Assembly (NCBI GenBank): GCA_005223375.1
Contig: RXOD01003811.1
Span: 1 to 58,853 of the forward strand
Origin: Amoebophrya sp. AT5.2
Taxonomy: Eukaryota > Sar > Dinophyceae > Syndiniales > Amoebophryaceae
Reading direction: 5' to 3'
DNA length: 58,853 nucleotides
The notes beneath the pieces were generated by a model. The model worked only from the letters and a program-made list of their open reading frames with translations, ran no database searches and had not been told where the DNA came from. A program made the position numbers and the translations under genes. This document shows positions 32,263 through 43,900 of this stretch, piece after piece. Within the stretch, counting starts at the first letter, position 1. Each line of letters starts with the position of its first letter.

Positions 32263-35200
32263 GTGAACAGAATGAACTACGTCTCTACGCCGTTGGTCGT
32301 TTCCTCTCACGGACCGGTCACAGCAGTGGCGCTGATTCCCAGCATAGCTGGTAGTTCTGGTGCAGCAGGTGGTAGATCGTGGACGCCGCATCCGCGGGGC
32401 CGCCTGGATGATCTGCTCCTGGTTGGCACTGCTACGGGCTCTGTTGCGGTACTAGAATCGAACCAGAAGCAGAACAACATTTGCCCTGAGCAGGAACACC
32501 AGCGGCCACAGCGTGCCGGCTACAACAATGGTGCGCGTGCTCCTCCCGGTCACGGCAATTGGCAGCGATGGCACGAAGACGACGAAGGGAGCGGCAGACC
32601 GCCGGGGTGCAGCTCCTCGACCGAGGGGGCCCCGCCCTGCGAAGTCGTGCGGATCAAGGCGGTGGGAATTGAAGACGAAGCGAAGTTTTGCTCGATTTCG
32701 AGGATGAGCGTCTGCGTCGGAAGAATAGAAGACGACGGTCGCGCGCTGGTGTTGCTGTTCCGCGTGCGGCTTGTCGATAATATTCCCGGCGGAGCAGGTG
32801 GAAGTACTATTAGTGACGCAGCCTGTGCGACCTCCGCAGCTGCAATTTCAGGAGCCGTGGTGTTCTACGGTACTTCTACGAGCTCGTCCAGCACTTCCAG
32901 CGCTTGCCGAGAAGAAGAAGTAGGCGGTCGACAAGCACATCAACAAGGGGAGCTGTACTACTGCCGCAGATTGCGGTTCTCCGTCCAGAAGTCGGTGCTG
33001 TGCAGCGAGGAAGCGGGATCAGCGATCTCGCAGGTGGAAATCAACCGCAGCGGCACTGTGCTGGCCTACAGCGTCGTCTTCCTGCCCGGAAGATCGTGGG
33101 GACGAAGTGCCGGAGTCAAGTTGCTGAGCCCGGTCAGTTTTCAAAAACTCGGCTTTGTCCCACTTTTTAAACCGTCTGCGCACGACGGTGGTTTCTGCGC
33201 ACCCGGACCCGGCGCCGCTTCCAGCATCGAGCAAAAGCTCGCGTTTCTACCGATCGGCACGACGCAGGGTCCTCTGGAAAACAATTCGGAATCAGAATCT
33301 GGTACTACGCAGAGGCAGATGTTGGATAAAAATGCTATCACCGACCGTCTTCTGATCACCAGGCACGATTACAGTGGCAGGCAACAGGCACAGGCAGGCC
33401 CAGGCGCAGGAGCAGCGACTACAGAGTTGTCGTTTTTTCGCCCTACCTCACGCGAAATTGGCGGAGAGCGCATCTTTCGCGTGGACTGCGAGAAGAGGCT
33501 GGACCTCGGCCGCGGCGTCTTCGAATGCGGCGGCGTGTTTGAGGTTTCGCAGTCCAAGCCCGGACTACACTACCTAAGCCTGTTTGAGCGACGGGAAAGC
33601 AGATTCTGCGTGGTGGCGACGGCCTTCGCCGATGCTTCAGCTGCTGCGCAGGGAACGTCTTCGTCTTCTTCTGTACAGGAGCCTGGCGAACTCCAATTGC
33701 ATCACCGTGCCTTTTTTCTGTACGATGAAGCGATTGGGGTTCCTCGGTATGGACGAACTCCATCGCCCCCGAGGTACGGTTTCTTGTCTCCTCGCATATT
33801 GATTGAAAGTGCGCTTTCTGTTCCCCTGGAGGTGGAGGGCACGAGCGACAAGGACAACGGAAAGGAGAACCACCAAACCAAAGACCCTTTCGCACCGCGC
33901 CCGAATCGTATCTCGCCGACCGACGTAGATTTTTTTGACGCGAACGCCGCCACGTCGAAAAGTAGAACGACAACTGCCGCGTCAAGAGGTAGCGCAGTGT
34001 CAGTGGCAGTATCGCGGCCGAAAGAAGCCCGTTTGCTTCTGCCGCTGCTTTGTGTGCGGCGAAAACGCATCAACGAACTCCTCGACGACCACCAGAAAAG
34101 CAGCGAGCTGGCGCACGCCCCCTCCCCGGGAAGATCGCCTGCTCAAACCTCCGCCGTCGACGAGCTCGACAAGAGCCTTTCCTGCTCGTCTTCCTCGTCC
34201 GTCGCAGTCGCAGTACAACAACGAGCGCAAGTAGGTGCAACTCTATCAAATGATGGAAGGGAACAAGCGGACAGACCACGACGGCCACACGCTCCCGCTG
34301 AGCCTCATCAAGGTCCTCAAAGTCTTCTAACTCACGAGCAGCAACTGCAACAATTACAGCCGTCCTCGTCAGCCACGTCTTCCGCTGCCGACATGCTGCT
34401 CGTCCTGCATCCGACGCAAATCCGGGCGTCGCGATTCAGGGAAGTGCTCGGCCAGATGCTCCTGACGGCGAAGCAGCAGGAACCGGAGCAAGCGGAGCCG
34501 GACTCCTGCTGCGAGAGGGCCTACGTTTTTTTCTTCCAGATGCTCTTGAAATTGGTCACAGAACGAGATGCCGCAGATGTTGGGCAGCTGCAGCGCAGGC
34601 GCAGCGGCGCGGCTGTTTCAGTAAGTTCCACCGAGGCGACTCCGCGACCCGCGACTTCGAAATCCTCCGCGGTCGCAGGGGTGACATTGGTGGCGCCGAT
34701 TCGCCCGGCGGATCTCGCTCAACAGCTTCACTTGACGAAGTCGACACCATCCTCTCCTGTTCGCGCGCGCGTTATGCCGACAAGCAGCACCTCGGCAGGG
34801 CGCGCGCGCGAACAGGAGAAGCTGCCGACCTCGCGAGGGAAGACGATCAGGGAAGCGGTTTCATCTGATGAACCTCAGGATTATCAAGACGAACAAGTGC
34901 TAGATGTAGATCCTTGCATTTCGCTCACCAGTCTTCTTTCTGCATCGGTGTTGCGGCAGTTCACGGCCGCGTCGCTCCGTGACCTCTGGTTCTACATCAG
35001 CTGGCGCAGCAAAACCGAATCAGAATCGTCGCGGCCCGCCGGGGGGGTAGCGGGGGCTGCAATGGAAGCAATGCTGCAAGCGGCGACGGAGGGTCCATTG
35101 TCTTCGTCTGGAGGAGGGTCGTCTTCTGGAGGTTGTTCGGCTTCTTCCGGCGGGGGTTTTCTTGTGCTACTTGAGGCATTTCTCGGGAACGCGGCCCGGC

Positions 35201-37671
35201 TGGCCGAGCTGCGCGCGTTCCTCAGAGAAATCCCCACAAAATACTGGCCGTGGCTCAAGCACTACCTGTGCCGGCAGTTGGACGAGGCAACCGCAACGGT
35301 CCGACGGAACGCATCCTCAAGCGGACCAACACGCCGACTCTCGTCCATGGCACTAGCACCACGCCGAGGTGGAGCAGCGCGTCGTGGTGGAAACCAAGCA
35401 AGAGCTGCCCCGAGGCATCCATCTTCGCAAGTGCTAGAGGATCTCTTCGCCAGCACTTTCTTGTCTTCATCATCTTCATCTGCCTCTACCTCCACCGGCA
35501 CGACGAAGACGGGAAATGTAAAGGTAAACGATAACGAGCAGCAGCAGCAGCCCAAAGATAACGACGAACAAGCGCTAGTGGCAGAACAAGACGCAAAGGA
35601 GCTTGGGCTGGCCTGGCGACGCGTACTGCTGATCGACAGTCTGATGTTCGTGCTGCTTAGTGCTAACATCACACTATCCGACAGCTGCGAGGCGGAAATC
35701 TCGGAGTGCAACCGAGAACGGGCCTGCCTCCTCCTCTCGGATCACGCCGACTGCACGCAAGTCAGTACCCGCGTCTTCAGCCTTCTAGTCCGCCTCGTTT
35801 CAAATCCGAACGCAGGTGGGAATAACAATAAACCGGGAAAACTACCTGCTGCTTTCAGAGGGGGGGAACACGACCCAGAAGATTCATCAAAATCAGACGC
35901 AGCTACGTTCACGTCGAGTTTTTTGGTGCAACACCACAAAGTGCTTTTCCAACTGAACCCGGAAAAGGCTATCGAAGTCGTTCTAGCCGCATCGGAAAGC
36001 GAGGCGAGCCCGACCGGGGACGTGGTCAGCGTTGAGAATCGTACGCTCGCCAGTGTGCTGCGCTCACTCTACATAGCAAGCAAAGCCGCACCGAGAAAGA
36101 ATCTGCCTGCTGAGGAGACGCCGTTTCTGGCGGAGAGCTGTTTCTGGCGCCTCCTGAAAGCCGCGCATTTTCACCGCATCCAGGTTGCGGGGGAAGACAG
36201 CTACACAATAAAACACAAAATGCTGACCGATCCAGAGATCTTCGCGGCGCATTGCGGCAGCAACCCCCTCGGCAGCTTTCGGCTGTTAAGCAGATATACA
36301 ACACCAGCGACGGAGGACGCCCGGACGCATGCTCCTCCTCGAGATTTCGCAACTGAGTTGGAGGGCGCGGTATTCCTGCGCGACGAGGAGCCGGACGACC
36401 TCGACCATGAGGGCCACGACGAGGTGGACGAGAAAGAGGTCTGCGTTGACTTCGCCGCCGCACTGTCTGCGTGGTTCGGTGATGGAAAACTGGACGCCGC
36501 AATCCAGCACCGCATAGGCAGTAGTACCTCTCTGCTGCAGGACGACCACTTTGGAACTGCTCCTGTGCACCAGCAGCCGGGAACATCAAGCAGAAGCCAC
36601 TCTCGGCAGAGTGCGGGTTCGTTAACTACAACCGGCGCTGCACGAACGGGAACGACCATCTCAGGGACCACACCGTCCAGCACGCTCGTTAATCATGTTT
36701 CCTCGCGCGTGATACCACTGGAGCTAAATGCACGGCTGAACTTGCTGCCGCACAGGAGTGAAGGTAAAATCAAAGGCAGCTTCCGCAGCGTGTTCCCGGT
36801 GGCAGCTCGCGCCCTAGGAGACATCGAATACATGCTCCGCAGTTTGATGTTGTCAACGCCCAAACAGCGGGGGCAAGAACGTGTTGAAGAAGAGGACGAG
36901 AAACTGCAAGATGAGCATCATCTTCCTGGTTCAGGAGAAGCAGACTCAGATCTTCTGCAAGACGAGTGTCTGCCTTCTACTTCTGAACCGGAAGAGGAAG
37001 AGTTTCTGCGGTTCAGTACGCAGACGCACCTGGAGCATCTTCCGGAAGCCTTGCGCTACTGTGGTTCGGGCAGCTCCACCACCTCCTGGTCAAGTTGTGC
37101 TCCTGACTATGGGCTTGTCGTTGGCGTGGAGGACGCGATCTCGGTGACAACTCGCCAGCAGGAGCAGCTGTTCCTGAAGTCGATTCGGCAGCGGGTTCGC
37201 GGATGTTTCTTTCGGTTGCTGGATGTAGTCAGCTTGTCTGGTGCAGCAGAAGACGTCCAGCAGAAGACCACTCCGCCCACGAACTACACTTTGACTTCGC
37301 AGTTGCAGCTGAACCTTCCCACCCTACTCGCCCAGCTTGCCCGCGAGCAAAAAAAACGGGAGCACGTCGCACAGGAATCCTGTGACCGCGCGAAACGCGA
37401 GGAGGACCAGTGGCGCAGACTCGGGATGAAAAAAATCGCGATTTCGCTCGGCAGATCGCACGCCCATTGGCTGCACGGGGTGAAGAACACCGCAGCCGGC
37501 GTCCTCGTGGACCCGAGCAGCTTCGACCTAGGGGGAAATCAAACGAATATTGATGTTGAGCAGGGTCCTCTGGATCGTGATCCGAATCAGAAAACGACAA
37601 TCCGCATACCCTTCTCGAAGCTGGAGAAAAGCCACGCAGCACTCTGGAACGAGCGCGCTTCTAATGTGTAA
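32263..37671 (+). CDS. Giant single-exon protein, beta-propeller-like N-terminus
   Basis: 1802 residues, one exon; family not recognised. The N-terminus (GPVTAVALIPS...DDLLLVGTATGSVAVLES) looks like the first blade of a WD40-type propeller, followed by strand-rich segments (SVCVGRIEDDGRALVLLFRV, AISQVEINRSGTVLAYSVVF) separated by low-complexity loops. The C-terminal half is helical with Ser-, Gly- and Gln-rich insertions and sequence such as FLEAFLGNAARLAELRAFLR and VLRSLYIASKAAPRK. A propeller followed by helical repeats is the layout of vesicle coat/tethering subunits, which is only a hint. Absence of introns over 5.4 kb contrasts with PKG. It carries a perfect inverted repeat at 34753-34819 inside coding sequence. 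Confidence 0.75.
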   Translation: MNRMNYVSTPLVVSSHGPVTAVALIPSIAGSSGAAGGRSWTPHPRGRLDDLLLVGTATGSVAVLESNQKQNNICPEQEHQRPQRAGYNNGARAPPGHGNWQRWHEDDEGSGRPPGCSSSTEGAPPCEVVRIKAVGIEDEAKFCSISRMSVCVGRIEDDGRALVLLFRVRLVDNIPGGAGGSTISDAACATSAAAISGAVVFYGTSTSSSSTSSACREEEVGGRQAHQQGELYYCRRLRFSVQKSVLCSEEAGSAISQVEINRSGTVLAYSVVFLPGRSWGRSAGVKLLSPVSFQKLGFVPLFKPSAHDGGFCAPGPGAASSIEQKLAFLPIGTTQGPLENNSESESGTTQRQMLDKNAITDRLLITRHDYSGRQQAQAGPGAGAATTELSFFRPTSREIGGERIFRVDCEKRLDLGRGVFECGGVFEVSQSKPGLHYLSLFERRESRFCVVATAFADASAAAQGTSSSSSVQEPGELQLHHRAFFLYDEAIGVPRYGRTPSPPRYGFLSPRILIESALSVPLEVEGTSDKDNGKENHQTKDPFAPRPNRISPTDVDFFDANAATSKSRTTTAASRGSAVSVAVSRPKEARLLLPLLCVRRKRINELLDDHQKSSELAHAPSPGRSPAQTSAVDELDKSLSCSSSSSVAVAVQQRAQVGATLSNDGREQADRPRRPHAPAEPHQGPQSLLTHEQQLQQLQPSSSATSSAADMLLVLHPTQIRASRFREVLGQMLLTAKQQEPEQAEPDSCCERAYVFFFQMLLKLVTERDAADVGQLQRRRSGAAVSVSSTEATPRPATSKSSAVAGVTLVAPIRPADLAQQLHLTKSTPSSPVRARVMPTSSTSAGRAREQEKLPTSRGKTIREAVSSDEPQDYQDEQVLDVDPCISLTSLLSASVLRQFTAASLRDLWFYISWRSKTESESSRPAGGVAGAAMEAMLQAATEGPLSSSGGGSSSGGCSASSGGGFLVLLEAFLGNAARLAELRAFLREIPTKYWPWLKHYLCRQLDEATATVRRNASSSGPTRRLSSMALAPRRGGAARRGGNQARAAPRHPSSQVLEDLFASTFLSSSSSSASTSTGTTKTGNVKVNDNEQQQQPKDNDEQALVAEQDAKELGLAWRRVLLIDSLMFVLLSANITLSDSCEAEISECNRERACLLLSDHADCTQVSTRVFSLLVRLVSNPNAGGNNNKPGKLPAAFRGGEHDPEDSSKSDAATFTSSFLVQHHKVLFQLNPEKAIEVVLAASESEASPTGDVVSVENRTLASVLRSLYIASKAAPRKNLPAEETPFLAESCFWRLLKAAHFHRIQVAGEDSYTIKHKMLTDPEIFAAHCGSNPLGSFRLLSRYTTPATEDARTHAPPRDFATELEGAVFLRDEEPDDLDHEGHDEVDEKEVCVDFAAALSAWFGDGKLDAAIQHRIGSSTSLLQDDHFGTAPVHQQPGTSSRSHSRQSAGSLTTTGAARTGTTISGTTPSSTLVNHVSSRVIPLELNARLNLLPHRSEGKIKGSFRSVFPVAARALGDIEYMLRSLMLSTPKQRGQERVEEEDEKLQDEHHLPGSGEADSDLLQDECLPSTSEPEEEEFLRFSTQTHLEHLPEALRYCGSGSSTTSWSSCAPDYGLVVGVEDAISVTTRQQEQLFLKSIRQRVRGCFFRLLDVVSLSGAAEDVQQKTTPPTNYTLTSQLQLNLPTLLAQLAREQKKREHVAQESCDRAKREEDQWRRLGMKKIAISLGRSHAHWLHGVKNTAAGVLVDPSSFDLGGNQTNIDVEQGPLDRDPNQKTTIRIPFSKLEKSHAALWNERASNV
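34753..34819 (+). repeat. Perfect 18-bp inverted repeat inside coding sequence
   Basis: TCTCCTGTTCGCGCGCGC at 34753-34770 and its exact reverse complement at 34802-34819, 31-nt spacer; encodes SPVRAR... and GRAREQE. Confidence 0.92.
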
Positions 37672-38196
37672 TGCTCAGGACCGAACAGTCAGAACCTAAT
37701 CATGGAAGTCGAACGCGATTGGATTTGTGATCCTCGTCTTGCATTTTTAGAAATATGTTCGCTAAGATGAACTCGTGACTGCAACAGCATCGGTTTGGTC
37801 TTCACAAGTTACGTGAGCACGACCATGATCACGACGAGGCTGAAAAAGTAGTACGTGGTCGTGGTTTCCGTGTTTCTAAGTAATTTGTGTTTGTCGCGCA
37901 ATTCGTTCCACTTCCACGCCAAGACCAGCAAGTTTTGATGTTCTGCTATTACTTAATTTTACGAAGTACCGTCCCGCCCTGTCTGGTGGTGGTTGCAGCT
38001 GCAGGTGCGCACGGATGCGTGAGAATGAGTGTAGTCGTAATGTAATGCGCGCTTTTAGTATGGGTTTGCGTTTGCCTATCTTTCTCCTACGTCCACGGAC
38101 TCTCCACATCAATTGCAATTCCTGCTCTTTCATCGCAGACGCTGACGCCACAGACACGCTTGCTTCTGAGACTGGACTACTTTCAACACAAAGATC
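37672..38196. other. Intergenic, no gene recognised
   Basis: Spacer between two + strand genes; short ORFs only, no motif seen. Confidence 0.45.
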
Positions 38197-40117
38197 ATGC
38201 GGCCCTCTACTCTCCGCGCTGCGCATGAGGTAGTCGGCATCGGCAAGCTGCCGGTAGTTTCGCTCCAGGAGACAGCACCGGGGGTGCGGGCGGTATTTTC
38301 TTTGCCATCGCCATGCCGCCTGCGTCTCGTGCAGCCTGCGGGATGTTCTCCGCGACCCGGCGCATGCGGTTTACTCGCGCCACCACTGACGCCTGGCGCC
38401 ACGTCGTCAACTTCGAAGCTGCAGCCGGAACTGGCTCATCATGCGCCGGTGGTAACATTTCGATGCAGAATGATTTGCAACTCGTCCGCGGCTGCTCAAG
38501 CTCATGATTCATCTATGTCGAAGATGAAGAGGATGCGCTTGGGCCTGCAGGCACAGACGACGTCCAGGACAGATTCGATGAGAGGTGGAAACGCACCTCC
38601 AATGCCTGGCGCGACGGCGTCTGCCGCGTCGTGTGCGAGCACCTGGAGCAGCGAGTGGATGCCGGAGCGCGCCATTGGACCACGTCGAAACGAACCTGAA
38701 CCAGCAGCACCGCCATGGCTCAAATGTTCTTGGGACCGGAGGTGGAGGTCAAGAAGTATGCGCATGGCGACCCTTACCGATCTGCAGCAGACACGCCACT
38801 TCGCCCGCAAGTCAGCGAACAGCCGCGGCCCACAAGATCATGACACCAGCGACGACAACAATCGAGCGGATACTTCTGGGAAAAACGGCTCGTCCGCGTC
38901 GTTTATGCAGCGGGTGCTGGGCGTTGGCGCGGCCGGGTACGCGGCGGTGAAGGTGTTACCGGGGCTGAAAATCGCGATCCCGATCCTGAAAATGTCCAAG
39001 ATGGGGCCGCTGCTCTCACTGGCGCTGTCGAGTTTGGCATACACCTTCGTCTTCGGCTGGCAGTACGGCCTCGGCATGATCAGCCTCATCTTCGTCCACG
39101 AAATGGGACACGCACTCATGATGAAGTATTTGCCACGGTGTTTGTACGAAAATTTGAATATGAAAGAATATTCGACTAGAATGAAGTATAGATTTTGTGT
39201 CTTTCTTTGACTTTACTTTTGCCGACCCCGACGAGATTTTTAATTTTTGTATCAGCCCGCCGTACCCGTTTTTAGATTTTCTTTGCGCCATGTTCTTCTC
39301 CCGCAGCCGGCACACCAAACGATGCAGCCAGGTGGAAACGGTTTCCTGCACTGTTGGAAACCGTTTCAAACCTGGACGCGGCTTCTTTTCGCTTTACATC
39401 GCTCCCCCTTCTCCTCCCGCCCCCACCAGGTACCTCAAGGTTCCCGTTGGCCCCATGGTCTTTCTGCCGTTTATGGGCGCCGCTGTGGAGATGAAGAAGA
39501 TGCCGAAGAACGCCACCCACGAGGCTCTCATCGGCATTGCGGGTCCCATCCTCGGCTCCCTCGCTTCCGTCGTCCCCTTCGCGTACGGTCTGCAGACGGG
39601 GAGTCAGCTTTCGTTCGCCCTGGCCAACTGGGGCTTTCTCATCAACCTGTTCAACTTGATGCCGGTGGGGCAGATGGACGGGGGCCGCATTTTGGGTGCG
39701 CTGCACCCCGGATTTCTCGTGCTCGGGCTGGTCGGCAACGCGGGCCTGATCTACGTGATGCCGAGCGCGCCGATGCTCTACCTCACGCTGCTCATGGGCT
39801 CCTTCTCGACCTACCAGCGCCTGTTCCCCTCCGACGCGAGCGAAACGCCACCGCCGGAGTTTTACGCCATCCCCGCGTGGCAAAAAGGACTGATTGCCGG
39901 GGGGTACTTCGGGCTGGTGACGGCGCTGATCCTAGCAATGCAAGTGAACGACCATTTCAGGAAGTCGCCACAACAACTGCGAGCAGAACAACAACAGAGA
40001 AGATCGACGACAGCGAACGACACAACGGCTGGATTCGCGACCAGTTACACTGGCGAAGGGGGGGCGGCCGAAACAATCTGGAGCTACCTCGACCACGTCG
40101 ACAAAAACTACTGCTAG
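38197..40117 (+). CDS. Site-2-protease-like M50 metallopeptidase, 2 exons
   Basis: Intramembrane zinc protease family. Exons 38197-39137 and 39430-40117; GTGTTT...ACCAG intron restores HALMMKYLPRYLKVPVGPM. The zinc-binding HEMGH lies in a hydrophobic helix (39097-39111), and the second active-site block NLMPVGQMDGGRI is near 39652-39690, preceded by GPILGS and followed by further membrane helices; five or more transmembrane segments are likely. The pattern PVGPMVFLPFMGAAV...ALIGIAGPILGSL matches bacterial/plastid-type S2P-like proteins rather than metazoan S2P. The long, low-complexity N-terminus (about 230 residues) may hold a targeting sequence, or the true start may be a later Met (for example at 38515). 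Stop at 40115. Confidence 0.85.
39328..39375 (+). repeat. Hairpin in the M50 gene intron
   Basis: GAAACGGTTTCC (39335-39346) and GGAAACCGTTTC (39356-39367), 9-nt loop, extended outward by CCAGGT/ACCTGG with a small mismatch. Confidence 0.85.
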
Positions 40118-40965
40118 GATGAAGAGAATGGGGAAGTCAAACTGCGAAGCGTATCAATCTAGTTGTATTGCTGGAGTGTATATTCGCCAAGCTGGTGCCG
40201 GTGCGCCATCCCTGCTCCTCCTGCTCACTTCGGGACTGCATTTTGATGCCGCCTTCTGAACTGCGACTTGGACTTCAACAAAATCATGTGCTTGTGCATG
40301 TAGTCACAAGAAAATAAAAGCAAAAAAGGACGAAAGTGGTTTTTTTTTCCTCAAAAAATATTGTCCGCGGAAGCAAAATCCAGGTGGATCTTCGTGACCG
40401 TGTTGGAGTTGATCTTCTGCCTTCGATGAAGCCGGTGCTCGGATAATAATCGGTTGTGCGAGGACTTGTTGTACATCAAAAACATGCCCGTGCCTCGATT
40501 GTCATACCAAAACTGAACGTTCGAGTTCGTCATTTTTGCTCGTCATCGTGGTGCCCCGACGCCCGCGCCGACGCCCTAACATCTTCCCCCACCAATCAAA
40601 ATTTTCTGTCTCCTGCTGAATGTGAATACAGCCCCATATTATATATTGATTCTTTCACGCACCCCATGACTACGGAAGATCAGTGCAGCTACATGAGACC
40701 GACCTTCTTTGATACCTCGCTCATCTTCATTCTACTTGATTGTTCATGTTGCAACATGAGAATGTAAGAGTAGCTGGCGTTGTGCCTGTGCGTCGGACTC
40801 CCGACGACCTAGAAGCAGTACACCTAGACGAACAAAAGTGGTGTACGGCTGCCGTGTACTGCAACTACATCTACAGGCTCAGGCTATGGTCTTGGCCTTG
40901 GCCTTGCCCGCCACGAGCACGACGACGAGGCGGTCACATTCTTAATCGACGCAAAGGCAAACACG
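40118..40965. other. Intergenic, one weak - strand ORF
   Basis: Apart from the possible small - strand ORF listed next, nothing is recognised. Confidence 0.45.
40351..40533 (-). CDS. Possible small protein, 60 aa
   Basis: Not recognised. It begins MTNSNVQFWYDNRGTG and ends DFASADNIF, with a composition that looks more protein-like than neighbouring random ORFs. It would be the only - strand gene in the window and sits in a gap, so it may be chance; if real it could also be a fragment of a spliced gene. Confidence 0.25.
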   Translation of the reverse strand: MTNSNVQFWYDNRGTGMFLMYNKSSHNRLLSEHRLHRRQKINSNTVTKIHLDFASADNIF

Positions 40966-43900
40966 ATGTCAACAATGACGACGCATGTCTCCATTGTATG
41001 GTTCAAGCGGGACCTGAGAATTCACGACCACGAGCCGCTGTGTCGTGCTCTCGGAGCATCTTCTGTACCATCTGGAAACTCCCCCCCAGCCGCTGGCGCC
41101 TCCTCTTCAACTTCTTCGTCCTCTTCGCCGAAAACGGAAAGCGTAGTTCTTCCTCTCTACATCCTCGAACCGGAGTTGTGGGGTAAGCGGAAGGAGTTTC
41201 CCAATGGCACAGAGAAGCGAGAAGCAGATCCGGATCTTCAGGGTCGCGGTGTCTTGAACCCGGATTTGTCTCACCGGCACTACATGTTTTTGCAGGACTG
41301 CGTTCAGGAATTAGCGCACGACCTGAAAGAGTACTTGAATCTCGACCTGCTTATCAAGGTCGGTGAGGCGGTTGAGGTGCTCGAATTCGTCCGGAAGCGG
41401 TTGGAGGAACATCGGCACAACAAGCACGGCGGTTTGTTCAAAGTGACGGCGCTGTTTTCGCACCAGGAGACGTGGAACTACTGGACGTACCAGCGGGACC
41501 GCGCGGTGCGACGGTGGTGCCGGCTGCACGGGGTGAAATGGGTGGAACCACGGCAGACCGGCGTTGTGAGAAGGTTGAGAAATCGGGACGGTTGGTCCAG
41601 CCAATGGGAGGAATTCATGCGCGCGCCTCAGTGGGACTTCCGAAAATTGCTGAAATCGTCTGACCAGGCGGGAACAATTGACGTCGATAAACATACAGCG
41701 AGCAGTTCTTCTTCGTCCGGTGGAGGTACTAGTACCTCTACTTCATTTTTTCCGCCGCCCTGTTTGCGAGATGTTGTTGACCCCCAGCACCAGCAAGCTG
41801 GCAGCGGCGACCGTGTGGGCGACAGCAGCACGACTACCGCCAAAGGGAAAAACAGCGCCGACGCAAACGGGAACAAGTCGGTTCTTCCTATGCCCTCGTT
41901 TTTCGGTCTGAAGTACGACTACTGCACGTCGCGGCAGCGGGGCGGGCGGCGGTCGGCTGTTTTCATGCTGCAATCTTTTCTGCAGGAGCGCGCGGCAGGT
42001 TACAGCAGCAACATCTCTTCGCCCATCACGGCTTGGGAGGGCTGTGCTCGCCTCAGCCCCCACCTGGCGTTTGGCACGATTTCCCTCCGGGAGGTGTTTC
42101 AGAACACCGAACGCGTCCGGGGCAAGGTCGTAAAGAGCACCAAATCAGCTGCGAAAAGCAACACGACCAACAGCAAGGCGCTGTTGAAAAGTAAAAGCTC
42201 ATCAAATTTTCCGCAATCAACCTACGCCGAGGGCTCGATTAACGCAAAAATCAACGGTCGAGACCTCAACTCCTTCGCGAGCCGGCTGCGATGGCACTGC
42301 CATTTTTCGCAGAAATTAGAAGACGAGCCGCTTCTGGAGTTTCGCAACCTGCACCGCGGGTACGACAACGTGCGGAACGAAGCCGCGATATCCGACCACG
42401 AAGCAAAACTCATTTCGGAGTGGGCAGCAGAGTACCAAGGAACGAAGGGAGCGAGAGGTCTTGAGAGTAGTAAACAAGGATCTCTTGACGCATTTCTTCA
42501 CCTTGGCTCTGACTGTAACTCGAACAACTCCAACGGAGTCAAGAACCAGGTCCAGGCGGACGACGAAAGTCGGCTTTTGATATCCTCCTCCCCCTTGCTA
42601 TCTGCGATACTGCGCCCGGCGGCTCCTCTGACAGCCCTTCCGAAGCAAAGCGGACCACATCACGAAGTGGCAGACCGCGAGCGCGAAGCCCTCCTTCTCA
42701 AGTTTTTCCACTGGGCTTCGGGCACTACTGGCTACCCCATGGTGGACGGCTGTATGCGCGCGTTGCTAGAGACCGGCTGGGTGAATTTCCGAATGCGCGC
42801 CATGCTGGTTTCATTTGCGACGTTCCATCTGTTTTTGCACTGGCGCCCGGTCTCGATCCACCTGGCGCGCTGCTTCACGGATTACGAGCCGGGGATCCAC
42901 TACCCTCAGTGCCAGATGCAGGCGAGCACTACGGGTATAAACACTGTTCGCTGTTACAATCCGATCAAGCAGAGCGAAGACCAGGACCCAGACGGCCGGT
43001 TTCTCCGGCGCTGGCTGGTTCCAGAGGCAGCGGCGCTCTCCGGTGGATCATCTTCTGGAGCAGAGGGTTTGGCCGCTGTTGGAGATGGCAGTTCTTCGCT
43101 CTTGCCGCGGGACGAGCACGAGCAGCTCCAAGCGCAGTTCTCTGGTGCCGCCGGCGGGTCAACGGGGAAGGTCGCGAGCTTGTTCTTCGTGGAAGACGAC
43201 CTCCGCGCTGGTGTCGACGGGGCCGCCGCCGCAACTACCATCAAGGCACGCGGCCGAAAGGGACTCGAAATACAGAAAGCATCATCTTCTTCATCAAAAG
43301 GCCAAAAATCAAAAGTCGTCGATCGATCAAGATCATCGATCCACCAGCCGTGGTCCCGCAGCGAATTCGACCCGACCGGCGCGGCAAAATGGTGGGCCGC
43401 CGACAAGGAGCAGAAGAAGCGCAACAAGACCGTGAAAGCGGACGTTGTAAACAAGCAAGCGCCGCACATGCAGGAGCTCGCGGCATTGATTGAGGCGCAG
43501 GTGTTCGCTTTTCACGACCAGTGGGTAAAATCTAAATCTACTTCGACCAACACCAACATCTACACGGGGTTTCCGATCGTCGACGAGAAGCTGGGCCGTA
43601 GGTACGCGATGGACATCATCCACGCTTTGCGCAAGGAAAAAGTCGTGAAGTCCGAAGCGAAAGGAATTGTGAAGAAGCACGGCAGCCGGGGCGGACCAAT
43701 CGATCGGCAACGAGGAGCACTCACAGGCACTGGAGATGCGCGGGGCGTCAAGAGTCTTACCCTGCGCACCTTCGGGGAAAACGGCGAGAAAGATATGCGC
43801 AACCTTCTTGGGGTGGAACAAGCCACTGAAACATCGGCGAAGGTCGAACTGACGGCGTCGAACTCCTCTACCTCAGTGAGCAGGAAGAACGCCGGGCGAG

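Noticed and set aside
35255..35711. Overlapping - strand ORFs within the giant ORF
   Set aside because: Antisense shadows of low-complexity coding sequence.
39328..39375. CCAGGTGG in the M50 intron as a family 1 introner
   Set aside because: The intron has ordinary GT-AG ends, no TATG/CATA termini and no 5-bp duplication; the motif is part of a local hairpin.
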